A stretch of DNA of 64,000 bases, taken from positions 1,710,980 to 1,774,979 of the forward strand of contig WBMW01003830.1 of NCBI GenBank assembly GCA_013396635.1, given 5' to 3'. The position numbers and the translations under genes are program-made. The notes beneath the pieces were generated by a model. It saw only the letters and a program-made list of their open reading frames with translations, searched no databases and was not told the origin of the DNA. The stretch comes from Penelope pileata (lineage: Eukaryota; Chordata; Aves; Galliformes; Cracidae). Below, piece after piece: positions 24,280 to 36,462 of the stretch (the first letter of the stretch is position 1; the number at the start of each line of letters is the position of its first letter).

Positions 24280-27200
24280 CTGTACGTACAAAAGAAGAGA
24301 GAAAGAACAAGAAAAAACCAAGAGTTTTAAGCAGAATCTACCCTTGTTCCCTAGGAGAGAGGCCAATGACTGGCTTGATACTGGGTAGCCCTCTCAGTCC
24401 CCCAGGAACCCCAGTGATGCCGTTGTCACACCTGAAATAGAGCTCAACAGAGCAGAAGCTATCAGAAGAGTGCAGAATTGTAAGGTGGTCTGCATGAAGC
24501 TGACAGGCAAGCCAAGCTGACATTAAGGTGTGACAGCGTATGTCTGATCCAGCTATAAGGCAGCAGAGGCATAGCTGAGACTGAGGATCTGCAGTGGCTG
24601 TAACCTGCCCAGTACTGCTGTTTCCTGACTGCATGTTAAGGTGTATCCAGATGTTAACCACGTTTCTCCTTTAGAGATTTTTCCCCCAAATCTAAGAGAT
24701 TTTCATCTCTATCTCTCTACATCTCTAAAGTATGAGGTAGGTGGCCTTCAGGTACCTGGCTCTGTCATAACTCCCAGAACATCTTCAGACATATTTTCTA
24801 AGCAACAGGGAAAGCAACCCTGAAATGACTGCGATGGAGCTAGGTGAGGGGCTGAAAATAAAGATGCATCACTATTTGACCTGCTTAGCTCATAGAAAGG
24901 TTGGCCTGACTGTGACAAGATGATTTAAATTAATCATTACTAGCAAATGCCTTCACGTATATCATTATTTGCAAGCACAGGAGATGAATAATAAAGAAAC
25001 ACAGGACTATGATTAAATATCTGCTTTCTCTGCCTGTTCAAAGAGGATCATTATGCCAGGGAGAGGGAGACTACGGAAGGGTTGTACTCCTCTGGCTTCA
25101 GTACTGCCTCGGTTTCCCAGGGGCTGCCTGAAGGCAGTGGCGGTCTCTCTGACCACACACATACCCACCCCCCTCCTCCCCCCACACCCCAGCTGCACGC
25201 AGGTTGGCACTGCCAAGCCTACAGCTAAATTCACTCGCAGAATTTCCCTCTGCCAACAACTTTCTATGCATTTTACTCAGCTCACCTAAAGAAATTAATG
25301 ACTGGTGCAGAGGAGAAGCATTTTCTCCCAACCTGGGCCTTAGGTTTAGTTGGCTTTTTTCTCGTCCTTGGAGGGATTTACATTGTCCTTTGCCTTTTGC
25401 ATGGCTCTAGTAATGCAGACACGGACAAGACAAACATTTCTGAGAAGCAGACAGGAGTAAGAGGCTACAGAGGGAAATCTGTGCGTGCTTTCGCTTTGTG
25501 CTGCAGGGACGCAGCCACACCTGCATGCCTCCACATGGCCGGGGCCTTCCAGTTCAGGGGTGAGTGCTGTTAAAACTGTCTTGCTAAGTAAGCTGTAAAT
25601 ATGCATGTCATTTAAATACCCTGCCAGTGACAAGGATGGAGAGATTTGGGTGCTTTGGAGCCCCATACACTGGGAATCTTTAGTTTGCTAGTGTTTTTCA
25701 CAAGTCTTATCCTCTAAGCAATTAACTGAGGGTGTTTGCTTTTGATATGAGCAGTTCTCTGAAGAACTGAAGAAAGAGCCACAAGCTTTGATCCTGTCCA
25801 GAAAATTTCTTATCTCTCTTCTTACCCCTCCTTCCCTCCCGCTTCCCCCACAGCAATGGCAGGACACCTTAAGGGATCTGTTACTGAGAACTGACAAAGT
25901 CAGCCTCAATCGGCCACTGTGGCCTGGTGTGAGGGTTCTTTTCTCTATTCAGATCTCACTGGATTGCCTACTTACAGGGCATTTTAAAAAGCGTAAGTGA
26001 TTTGGGTTCTCAAGCTCTATTTCAGTTACTCCTGTCCTTGTTTTGCTGCTGAGTTCTGTGCTAGGCTAACAACGCGTAGTTCCTTTGGAGAACAGATTAA
26101 GAAGTCCTGCAACAACTGGACTCAGAAAAGCCTGTGCCATTTAAGAAATTTTCCAGTGATTAAAAGTGGGTACAAGTCATAGTCACAGTCATTTATAGAG
26201 GCCTCTTAGCGCTGCCCAGGTATTTGAAGTATTTTACTTTTTCAGGCTCTATAGCATACTAATTGCTGTCTATAAAATATTTAAACTGTTCTATTCCTCT
26301 TTGTTCCAAAAAAAGAAATAAAAATGCCTCCAAACCTACACACAAGTCACTGAAGTTTGTAGGAGTATCTTATCTCTAGGCAGTAATCATCTGGAAAATA
26401 AAATCAATGTATATTTGCTTAAAGTTGCTTACAGCACAACGTGCAGGACAATTAAATGGAGCTTCATAGCAATGTATTGGTCTTTTAAAAAAATCACTCC
26501 CCCTCACCAAATAGCTATAAGTGTCATAAACAGTAATCCCTGCATGCAAATCTATATGTATGTCTCCTTCCATATGCAGACTTTCAGAGACAAGCCAGCG
26601 TTTTTAAGAGCAGAAAAAAGCTGGACAAAACGAAAGGTCTTTCCACACTCATCACTGAAGAAAAATACAAAAATACTGTTTGATTTCTCTCATCTAATCA
26701 ATTACACATTCACACGCTCAGACACCATTGTTCTTCACCATTCCCAGGTTTTAAAAATGCCCATATGCTTCCCCCTTACCTTCAGTGTTCCAGCTTCCTG
26801 ATCAGGGACAGTACTGTGCTGTGCTTTCTTCCTTTAAGTCAAAGCCCCAGCACATTTTACAGCAGTCTGCTTACTATTAGCACTTCCCATTATTTATGTG
26901 TTTCAGACTCTCCTTCTGAACATGGTTATCTTAATAGAAACAGTCCCTGAAAAATAAATAAGCAAAAAATAAAAGTGGAGGAGCTAACCCTTGAGCCCTC
27001 ACAGACCTGCCCAGCCAGGTGAAGTGAGCAAGGAATCCAAAGTTAGTAAAATGTATTTAAATAGTTATCGGGCAAGGGGAAGCCAAACGCAGATCATGGT
27101 GGGGAAGAGGCAAACATACGTATTGGAATAACCATGCGGTGTCAAGTAACAGACAGATGAAACAAACAGTCATCATCTATTTTTACATTCAGATTTTGCC

Positions 27201-29092
27201 AGTGGTAATGCTTCAGAGATAACGAATACAGAAAGTAATGGTGTGCGATTGGCTTGCTACAGCCAGTGATTCGAGCCTGAAAGCACTGCATTTTTGTGCC
27301 TACAGGTGGGAGTCAAAATGTTTATTAAGGTCATCATTAAAAATACCATACAAGAAATACGGACATGAGTAACACATTACTGTCCTACCAGTGCCTTTTC
27401 ATAAATAGCTCATTTCATCATCAGAGCTGGACAAATGTATCCAGCGTTCTTAGAGTAAGGACCCCATTCCACCCTCCTTCCAAAGCAAACAACACCAGCA
27501 GCCCTCCTGGGAGGCACATGCCAGCATTGGGTTTCATTTGGTGAACTGCAATAGGATATTGAATAATAGGGGAAATATGCCACAAAGTCAGCAAGCTCAG
27601 TTTTTGTACTGCAGATATAAACAATGGGTTGCCCCCTGTGCCCTGCTGAAGGCGCAGAGCTCCTTGCTGAATTATGGGGCTCTCTTGGGGCTCAGCATCA
27701 TGCTGGAATTGAGCCTCAGCCCACAGAAATTGAAGAACCTCTTATGATTATGGCCCAACTCCTACTTCCATGTCAGAGCAGGGCTCTATGTGAGCCCAGT
27801 GCTCATCTGCATTTTAAAAAGAGCTGCTAATTACATTGCTACAGCATGAGTAAGGCAACAACCATGCCATATCCACTGCCTGAGATTCTCCAAGCTCTGG
27901 GAGGCTGGGTGAACAGCAGCTTCCAGTGACCCAGGAGCAGCCCAAGCTCACCTGTCCTTGGAGGGACAATGATCTGCCTACCCCAAAGCAGCCTTTAGCC
28001 TTGATTTTCCCACCTGGGAGGGGTGTAATGCTCTCCACATATCCCAGCAGGAAGATGATGCCAAGCCCACTCTCCTAGATTCCTGGTCTGTCCTCTTGGT
28101 GCTCATCTGCTTCTCCTAATTCATCCCAAACCAAATGCTGGTCTTGCCAAACATCAGGGCACTTCTGTTAAGTTCTGGTCCCAAACGGTACACTCCAACA
28201 GCTACTTGTGCCTGGAATGCATATCAGCACCTACACAGTAAAATCCAGTGCATGCACAAGTCACAGCCCCTGTGAGCTGAGCCATCCGAGGAAACTGGTG
28301 CACACTGCAAACACACGGGCTGGGATGAAAACAAGCAGTGGAAAGGCAGTTTTCAGGCACCCACTGACACTACTGGAGGCAAAACTGCCTGTATACATGT
28401 GCCTATCTCTCCCACACATTTCTGAAGAGGGGTGGAATGTATTTCTGGAATACTTGTGCTAAAAATAAACCCATTCCTGCTGTCTACGAAGAGAGGCAGG
28501 TATAGCCCGGGTTTCTGTGAGCCCATGAACTTGTGAACTGCTTACAGGCTGAATCACAACTAAAAAGACCCCTTTGGAAATTGATTGTAGCCACTCGTGC
28601 AGGAAGGGCAGCTGAGTGCTTGGAAAATCCAAAAGAGGCCCTCTCACAGGAAAGCAGCTGGGGTTAGTGCTGCCCGTGATGAATGTGCTGTTCTGACTCC
28701 AGTTTTGAACGGGCTCAAATCTTAGGATAGGCATTATACTTGTTCAAATATGATGATAATAAATACATATATTTGCAAATCCAGTGCTCAGATGAGACTC
28801 TGGGATCAGATGGCCTGCCATTAAAATAAAGCCACTTCTGGGGAAAATTACTGAATAGCGTACAGCAAACACAACCCAGTGGCACATAGATGTTGTTATC
28901 CTACTCCCAGGAAAGTCAGAAAGCAAAAACTCCTGCTGCTTCCTTTCAGTGAGCGTAGAGCAATAACAGATCGTATTGAACTTTTGTAGACAGCTATTTG
29001 GACTGAAATTCTAAATTTATGTGAAATGAGGATGCAATTAACACAAATATGTCAATAGAAAATGAATGCATGTAGTATAATGAACTCCATCT

Positions 29093-29117
29093 TTCACACA
29101 CAGTCACACACACACAG
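29093..29117. repeat. Imperfect (CA)n tract
   Basis: CACACA units are interrupted by GT. Short and probably only weakly polymorphic. Confidence 0.7.
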
Positions 29118-31874
29118 ATTTGAAACTCAGTATGCTTGGCAAGGCAGAGAGTAGACATGAAAGCCTTATGCAAGAGTGGTATTTTTTCAGGATTTTCTGA
29201 GTTGTATCCCACCCCTTAGCACTTTCTCCAGGGAAATAAATGGAGTTCTGTCCTACCAAGGGAGCTAGGTTTTTCCTTTGTTACCTTAGCTGTAAGTCCC
29301 AGAGAAGCAGTCTGCAGACCCCAAGGGGCTGACGGACCAATCCCATGCAAAAGGTCCCTGGTATGTGGAAACCAGAAAGTGGAACTGATTATAAACAAAA
29401 ATGAAAGCATGCCACCCTAGACTAGGAAAACACAAGTATCAAACTACTTTGGTTGTAGAAAGTAAATGGTTTATAACTCTCTTGGCATTAGCAAGCAAGG
29501 GGCCTCCTTAATAACCCACAAGAGCAATACAACTACATTGAGTTTTCAGTTGTTTGTTCATAGCATTTTTTGCCCAGCAGAGCAATGCAGGTTCAGTCCT
29601 CACCTGGCAGCCACAGATTGAATGATTTGTTGACTGCTACCACAGTCAGTGCAGTAACGTCATCCATTTCTGGACAGAGAACAGACAAATGTAGAGCATT
29701 GGCAGGTGAGAGCAGCACCAGGGTCAGATCAGCTGAACACTCTACAGAAGTGGTGAACCATGGACTAGAACACGTCCCACTGCAGGACAGCACCTTCACC
29801 TGCTTCACATGTACCCCACCTGAAGTCTTGAAAGGCCTGCATTTTTCTGAGGCTGCTTCTAGCACCTGCGTGCCTGCTCCTGGACGTGCCCAGGAGTGTA
29901 TCAGCACTGCAGTGCTGAGCAAGGAGTCATGGTGCAAAGCAGGCAGGCACTGTTCCACCTGCCTCCCTGTGACACCCCAAGTCCCCAGGGTTGTTTTCAA
30001 GCAAGGGTTCTCTTCCTACACAGGATCTGTCTGGATGGGGAGGTGGTTGCCAACTTCTGTCTCATTCCTGCAGCACGTCAGCAGCCTGGACCCAAATATC
30101 TTCCATGCTCAAGCTGATCTGAATGCACACCTCCTCTAATAATGGAAATACAGTTTCTGGGGAGGGGGTGTTCAATTTGTTCCTCCTCTTGCAATCTCTG
30201 CATTTCATACCTTGCTGGGGGAGACAGAATGCCTGAAAATGAGTTAAAGTCTTCTGTTTTGCAGTCTCCTTTAAGAAGCATTGAACTTGCCTGAGCATGT
30301 GCACATTTTCTGCCAAATAGGAATGCATCACTGCTTCCTCAAGCAGCTGATTTTTCTGCAAAAGCTCTGCTCAGACCAACTCCTCCCCCCTTCCCCGACT
30401 GCAGGAGGCAGCAAAGGCCTGAGGGTCCTGAAGGAAGAAGCTGCCTTTCTATTGCTGTAGGTATATTCCCACCCAAAGAGAAACCAGACTAAAGATGCAT
30501 TTTCTGTTCAACACCTCCTGTTAGCCAGCACAGGCTGTGCTGCACCTGGTAGCAGGGGAAATGACAAATAGATCTCTGTCACACTCTGTTCCATCTGTAT
30601 CCTCTTCTGCATCCAGCCTCCATTTTCATCCAGGTTCAAAAAAACTTTTGTCCTGACAAACACAGCAGAGTAGATAGAGGTGAGGATGGAAGGGAGCAGT
30701 CCTGCAGCCTTTTCCCCTGTGGTTGTTTCTCCACCCTGCTGGGAGGGCTGGTTGTCCTCACTCACCCATAGCCATTCTCCAAGGCTGCTCCTCAAGGCTC
30801 AAACCTTGCCAGGGACTCATAGAGCTCTGACAAAGAGAGAAATTCTGATTTATGAAGTCCTCGGATCTTTCTCTATTTGCCCTTATTGCAGCTTGGAACG
30901 AAGCCTAGAAAAATAAAATTTCTCTGTAAAAGGAAGCTCTGGAAGAAATTTCAGCATGGACCAAGCAAAAATAAGCATTTTCTTGATTTCAGTATTCAGA
31001 ATTTTATAATATGTTATTTAATATAATACAAAATCAAAATTATTTTTAGCCTGCTCTCTGAAAGTATTGAGAGGTTGCTTTCCCGCAAACAAAAGCTATA
31101 ATTCTTCCCTAAAATCAGATTTCTCTTGAAACCAACCGTCTTTGCTACATCTCAGCTCTGACTGCGTTTGTGAGCTCTGGCAGATGCTGGCTGCACTAGC
31201 TTTGAGCTAGTGTGAATATCCTTTATCCTTTGAGCTCTGTGAATATGACCTTAAACTCAATTTTCAAAAAACCTCTCCAGCCCAACCTGCTCTCTCTGCC
31301 ACTGCCCTGTCAGTATCACCCAGCCTCAGCTGGCTCAGAGACGGCTCCTCTGGATTCCAGCTCCGAGCATGAGCTGAAAGCCCTGGGAGCTGCCTGCCCG
31401 CGGTGGCAGGCCGGGGCTCAGCAGCCCTCTTATGGCTTCTAGGGACAGAATTTGCTCTTGAAGGACTCTGAAAACACAAGTCTTTGTGGCAATTTGGCAA
31501 GGATGTCAGTCACAACCACATCCTATCTATTTTCTCCAAATCATATCAGCTCAGCAGTCACGATCAAAGTCTTGCTTTTGACAGTAAGACAGCAGCGTCA
31601 GATACATTGATCATATCTGCAGAACCCCAAAAAGATGTTTTTGCACAGATATTTCACATTAAACACTCTGCCAAGAACAGAAGACAGATGTGGCAGAAAA
31701 GAAACCTACTACAGGAAATGCTAAAGAGCAGAAGATGGCTGAATTGCTCAGCAAGTAAGGGCTCAATCCAGTAAAGCACTGTACTACCTAAGCCAATTTT
31801 TCAAAGGGATTGCACTATTTGAGACAGCCAAAAAACCAATCAGGTACCTATCTGCTGTCTGGGCACCAATTTAC

Positions 31875-32125
31875 CTTGGAAATGCTGCCCTTCTGAGCCA
31901 TCAGGAATCATTAGTGAAATCAGCAGGAACTGAGAGCACTTTGCAGCTTGCAAGAGAGTTTCAGCCTGTCCCAGGATGAGCAACGAAGCAGACTTTCAAC
32001 TCAAGGTTAAGAAATGAGCACACTTGTGACAGATCAGATGAGGGAAAAATACCTGTGAGCAGCTCAAGTGATCTAAAAATCAGTCCTCTGAAAAAAGCAT
32101 TATGGAAAGGCCAGTGACATTGAGC
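31875..32125 (-). other. CEFIP: Candidate non-coding first exon of CEFIP
   Basis: Inferred only. On the minus strand a TATA-like element (TTATAAAA, 32158-32151) is followed, after about 250 bp, by a good splice donor (TCCAAG then GTAAAT, exon end at 31875). The start near 32125 assumes a usual 30-bp TATA-to-start distance. M-CAT and MEF2 motifs stand upstream, as expected for a striated-muscle gene. The 17-kb distance to the coding exon is of the order seen in mammals, where the first exon is also remote. No transcript evidence is available. Confidence 0.25.
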
Positions 32126-32150
32126 GATGTTAAGACAAATGCAGTAGGCG

Positions 32151-32336
32151 TTTTATAAACATAGCTCTAATCCGTCTGAGTTAAGAAAAGAGGTGGGAGG
32201 AATGTGGATTTACTGGCCTAGCATAAATATTTCCTATTTACACATCACAAAGCAAAAACCAGAGACCACAGGCTAATTAAAATAGCTGGACGGCAATGAT
32301 GGGAAACATAAGCTGCTATTTTTAGGGAATCATATG
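32151..32336 (-). promoter_or_regulatory. Candidate muscle promoter/enhancer: TATA-like, M-CAT, MEF2, E-box
   Basis: Within 190 bp, read on the minus strand toward lower coordinates, lie an E-box CATATG (32336-32331), a consensus MEF2 site CTAAAAATAG (32325-32316), an M-CAT/TEAD site CATTCCT (32204-32198) and TTATAAAA (32158-32151). The spacing resembles compact sarcomeric promoters, with the TATA element nearest the inferred start. Each motif is short, and the case rests on their combination and order. Confidence 0.3.
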
Positions 32337-35300
32337 AGAGCCCAACCAGCTAGGAGTCTGGTCAACGTGGAGGTGTCACGTGGCTGCTCTCAGAGCCCCA
32401 AGCACTGTATCTCCCCACCGCAGACACAGGTGGGGGAGAAGCCAGTAGGAGTCTTTTCAGCCCCTCTCCATGTCTCATCCATATTTTGTGCAATACTTGG
32501 AAGGTTTTTCATGATATTTTCCACAGGACCACTGACTCTGTCCTGTGCCAGGTTCCTTTGCAGCTCAGAGATGAGTTTTGGGCAGTGTTTGCAGGGTTGA
32601 CCCCCTGCAGACTTTGGGCAGTGCTGATGTTTGTTGGGAGGGAGCTGTGTTGCACCACAGTGTAGCTGGTACTGCAGAGGTAGCTGCGGTTCCAGCGTAG
32701 GCCTGCAGCTGAGTGGGGAGGAGTCAAGAGATGAAAGATAAAGCAGAACAACTTGTTATAGGCTCATGGATTTGCCTGAATTACAGTGGTTTTCATTTTG
32801 TGGTTTACAGAATACACTTTCTGAGGGCCTGAAAGAGGAAATAGAAGAAGAAAACACGATAATTTTGTTCCTCAACAAAGGAACAAACAAGGCATATCTG
32901 CGTTGTTTGCTAAACTAAGAGCGCTGCAGAGTGTGCTCAGAAAATATTAGGGTGCAAATGCCTGTGTTGTTCTGTGCTTGAGTGCTGCTGAGCAGTGATG
33001 CAAAGACCAGCCTCACTCAAGAGAGATTTCATCCCAGATGAATCAGACAGAGAAGGAATTTGTATTTGCATACCCTTCTTCCCAAACCAACACTTTTCTG
33101 GACTCAAAGCTCTTCTCAGAAAAGTAGTGGTGGAAACCACAAAAAGTTTTGAAAAATACTTCAGTTTTGCGTATCTTGGTAACATTTCATAGCATGAAAA
33201 ATATTCTGGCCACCTTACTACCTGAGTTCCCTCCAGCCCTTCCCTCTGTGCCCGGAACTGCTGCCCCAGCAGGCTGGTTGCTGCAGAGCCAGCACTGTGG
33301 GCACTGCTACCATGCAGGCCACCACAGACACAATTGCCCAACATGCTTCCAGCCGATTAGCAGATCAGAGTGCACCAACTAACTGGGAAAAGCTGAGTAG
33401 CTTCTGCCTTTTTCCCATTCTGGTAATCCGAGGCATTAGAATATTGTATTTCTAAAATGGTACGACTTTAAGTTGTGCTAAAGGAGAACAAGTAATCTAA
33501 AATTGGCTTTCAGTAAGACAGGAAACATGAGAGGGGGAACTAGAACTTGATGGCCAGCCTTTTAGAAAAGGCAATGTGCAATTGTTCGGGGTTCTGCTGA
33601 ATGTCCTGAATGGAAGATTAACAAGCCAACAGATGGTGATGATGAGATTATCAGGGTTAGCAGGAGGAATTCACGCAAACACAGACCTGCCAAGAACAGC
33701 TAAAAACCTGCTCTGAAAGATAGCAAATGTATTTTCTGTGCAGAACAGTGCTAAATAATACTGAGAAGAAAGAATCCAAGTGAGGGATAAAAAGCAATGC
33801 TGCAGAAAAGCAAGAAAACAGCAACCCAGCCATCAGAAGCAGAACTCAATTGTGCAGATTCACTGCAGACAGCAGTCCCTCACCTGGCACTCACCAGAGT
33901 CATCAGCCACTACCCAGGGCCATGGCTGCCAGGTCCTTGGCACCACCTGCCTGGAGCTTGGGTGGATTGAGAAAGTGGGGGTGGGTCATCAGCTGAGCCT
34001 GGACAGCATAAGAGCACTCCCTGACTACCAGTCCTAAATATTTTGTCACCACCCCTTAATGAGGAATACGTATATGGAGACCAAACAGTGGATGTGAGCA
34101 CAGTGAGGCAGTAGATGGTGCATTTCAGCAGCGGTGACAGTGGGTCACCTCCGCTGGTGAAGATGTTTATGAGCACAGCACACAGGCTCTTGTTCATCAC
34201 TGGCAAAAATGGTGGTGACTGTGTTGAAAAAGAGTGTTTTGTTGCTAAGAATTTGCTCTGCCAAATAGTGTTATTGTACTCTTGTATCTGTTGTAGTCTC
34301 CATGGAAATAAGACATTACTTTCAGAGTGACCTATGTTCTGAAATGGCTGGTATTAATAAACTGACAAATGCAAATAAAAGAACTCTTCTTTAATCTTCT
34401 TCCATTAAGGAAAGGGCATGTGGTTTGAATTATGATCATATAAACCACCGACTTCAGGCACTTTTTAAAGGGTTGTAGTCTGCAAGACTCATTAGGAAAT
34501 TTATGCTATCAAATATTTGAATAAAAATGTAGTGAGAATAAAGAGACAAATACTGTATTTTTTCAAGAAGTCACAACAGTTTTCTTTAAATTTTAGAAAG
34601 ATATTCTAGGCAAAAAGATAATTAATAAAATGACTACTGGTAAAAGTTTTAATCCTGCAAGTGTGTATGTGATGAATTATCTTCCTGCAGAGACCAGGGG
34701 CCCTTTCCTTAGGAGCAAAACTAAACATGTTTGCAGAATCAGGGCTGTAAGCAAGTCCATAACTTCACTCATACAAATATTCTCATTGATTTCAGCAGAA
34801 GTGTTTACACATAAAGGAGAGCACAGGCTGAAAAATTTAAGCACTGTAAGCTCAAAGTGCATTTTTATTGCAAGAAAGTATTGTTTTTTCAAAATACAGC
34901 GCTACTACTCAAATCCAGAGTGTATCTGCAATCTATTAACAGGATGACTATGTATGCAGACAGGCCAAAGTGAAGAGGCAAAGTTTGATGTCTCTGCTGA
35001 TGACATTTTCAGCAGTGTCCGTGTCATTTGGGATCACAAACACATTGCTTTCAATATTCCTACCCTGCTGAAGGACAACAGCTCCCCAGACATTTCAAAG
35101 TATTTGACATGCTGAACCTGAATATTTTGGAAATTGATACTGACTGCAGGAGCAGCCTGGCAGATGTGGCTGAGCCAGCTCCAATTAAGAGAAACCCTTC
35201 CAGAGATGTGAGTGGGGGCTGGAACATGTTCTGTTTCCTTATTGCTTTAAAGATGGAGCTTGTGCTGTTCTGACAGAAGAGATGCTAATGAGACCTTGAG

Positions 35301-35460
35301 CTAGACTTTTTCCAGCCTAGCTGGGCACAAGCATGAAACATCTCCGCAGAAAAAAAATATCACCACAAGTTCTGAAAGCGTGAAGACTTGTAGGAAAACA
35401 AGTACAGAAGTTCCACGTCAGTAATTTAAAACCAGAAAACAGGAAGAAAGCAAGAAAATG

Positions 35461-35498
35461 GTAGTGTGAATAGAACTGAGTAGTGTGAATAGAAGTGA
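35461..35498. repeat. Tandem 19-bp duplication
   Basis: GTAGTGTGAATAGAACTGA is followed directly by the same unit with one change (C to G). Recent local duplication, no evident function. Confidence 0.85.
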
Positions 35499-35840
35499 GT
35501 AAAAATTAAATGTTATTTAAACAATATTTGTGCATTCTTTGACTTCAAATACTTTAATTCCAATATCATGATTCACATTTGTCTTTGCACCTTCAATACC
35601 TTTACCATTTGTGTTGCCTATAAAAAAGCACCTGCAGATTCACACAGTCCTTATGTTCACTATGTGAGTCACATTATTTTGTCAAGTCTCTCGTCCATTC
35701 ATCAGATTTTAACGATAGCCATCAATTATCTTAGGGGTTTCCATTGTGGCCGGTACCAGAGTAAGCAAGCACCTAACTTTGCACTCAGTGTAGATAATCT
35801 TTAAATCCAATCTCCATGTATACCCGATCCTGTATCTTAA

Positions 35841-35880
35841 GACAAAAACAAACCAAACCAAAAACCCAACCAAACCAACA
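35841..35880. repeat. AAACC-type simple repeat
   Basis: Irregular AAACC/AACCA units. It could be a degenerated simple repeat or an old retroelement tail. Confidence 0.6.
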
Positions 35881-36431
35881 ATAGTCAATTTCAATTGAAG
35901 CACTCTGAAAAACACAGAGATTTTTATCAAATATTGTATCAGAATGATTTCCTTAGTTGAACAACTACAAGATGCTTGTGTAGATGTGATTTAGACTCAA
36001 AGCAACTAAAGTATATACTTAAGGTTACAATAAGAACCAATAGAAATCCAGGAAGAGAATCCGGATTGCAGCATTATGGACTGACTATTCATCAGATTAA
36101 GCTGAGTCCTATATGAGAAAACCTCTAGGGGAGGATTTTTATTTAGCACATTCTGCCTTCTGTAAATTACTATGATACGATCATAATGCCTTTGTGCTTT
36201 TGTCTGCCTACTGGTAGTATTTATAAAGTGCCTATTGCTCTGGAGTCTGAAGCTACATAAACAGCAACAATAATAATTAATAACTTTTGCAATTATCTTC
36301 TGCCAAATGAAATCTCATCTTCAGCTTCAACTGGATGCACTCATCTGTCTTAAGTTGTTGTCTAGGGTTGCTGTGCACTATCTAACTGTTGGTATGTTCC
36401 ATCCCAAAGGTGGATGGGAAACTTAGAAGCT

Positions 36432-36462
36432 CTATAAATAGAATATATTATTATTATTATTA
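36432..36462. repeat. MEF2-like site followed by (ATT)n microsatellite
   Basis: CTATAAATAG (36432-36441) matches the MEF2 consensus and is followed by about five ATT units (36447-36462). The microsatellite is certain; regulatory meaning is not. Confidence 0.6.

Larger units (their letters stand above)
15182..31874 (-). other. Probable CEFIP first intron and non-coding sequence
   Basis: No coding frame I recognise. If the candidate first exon ending at 31875 is right, this is a 16.7-kb intron. It contains a consensus MEF2 site (16646-16655), a consensus CArG box (18073-18082), a perfect 12-bp tandem duplication (24256-24279) and an imperfect CA tract (29093-29117). The 189-codon frame at 29570-30139 has no family resemblance and an equally open opposite strand. 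No transposon fragment was recognised. Confidence 0.45.

Noticed and set aside
29570..30139. 189-codon plus-strand frame
   Set aside because: No family resemblance, the opposite strand is equally open, and no splice or promoter context supports it.
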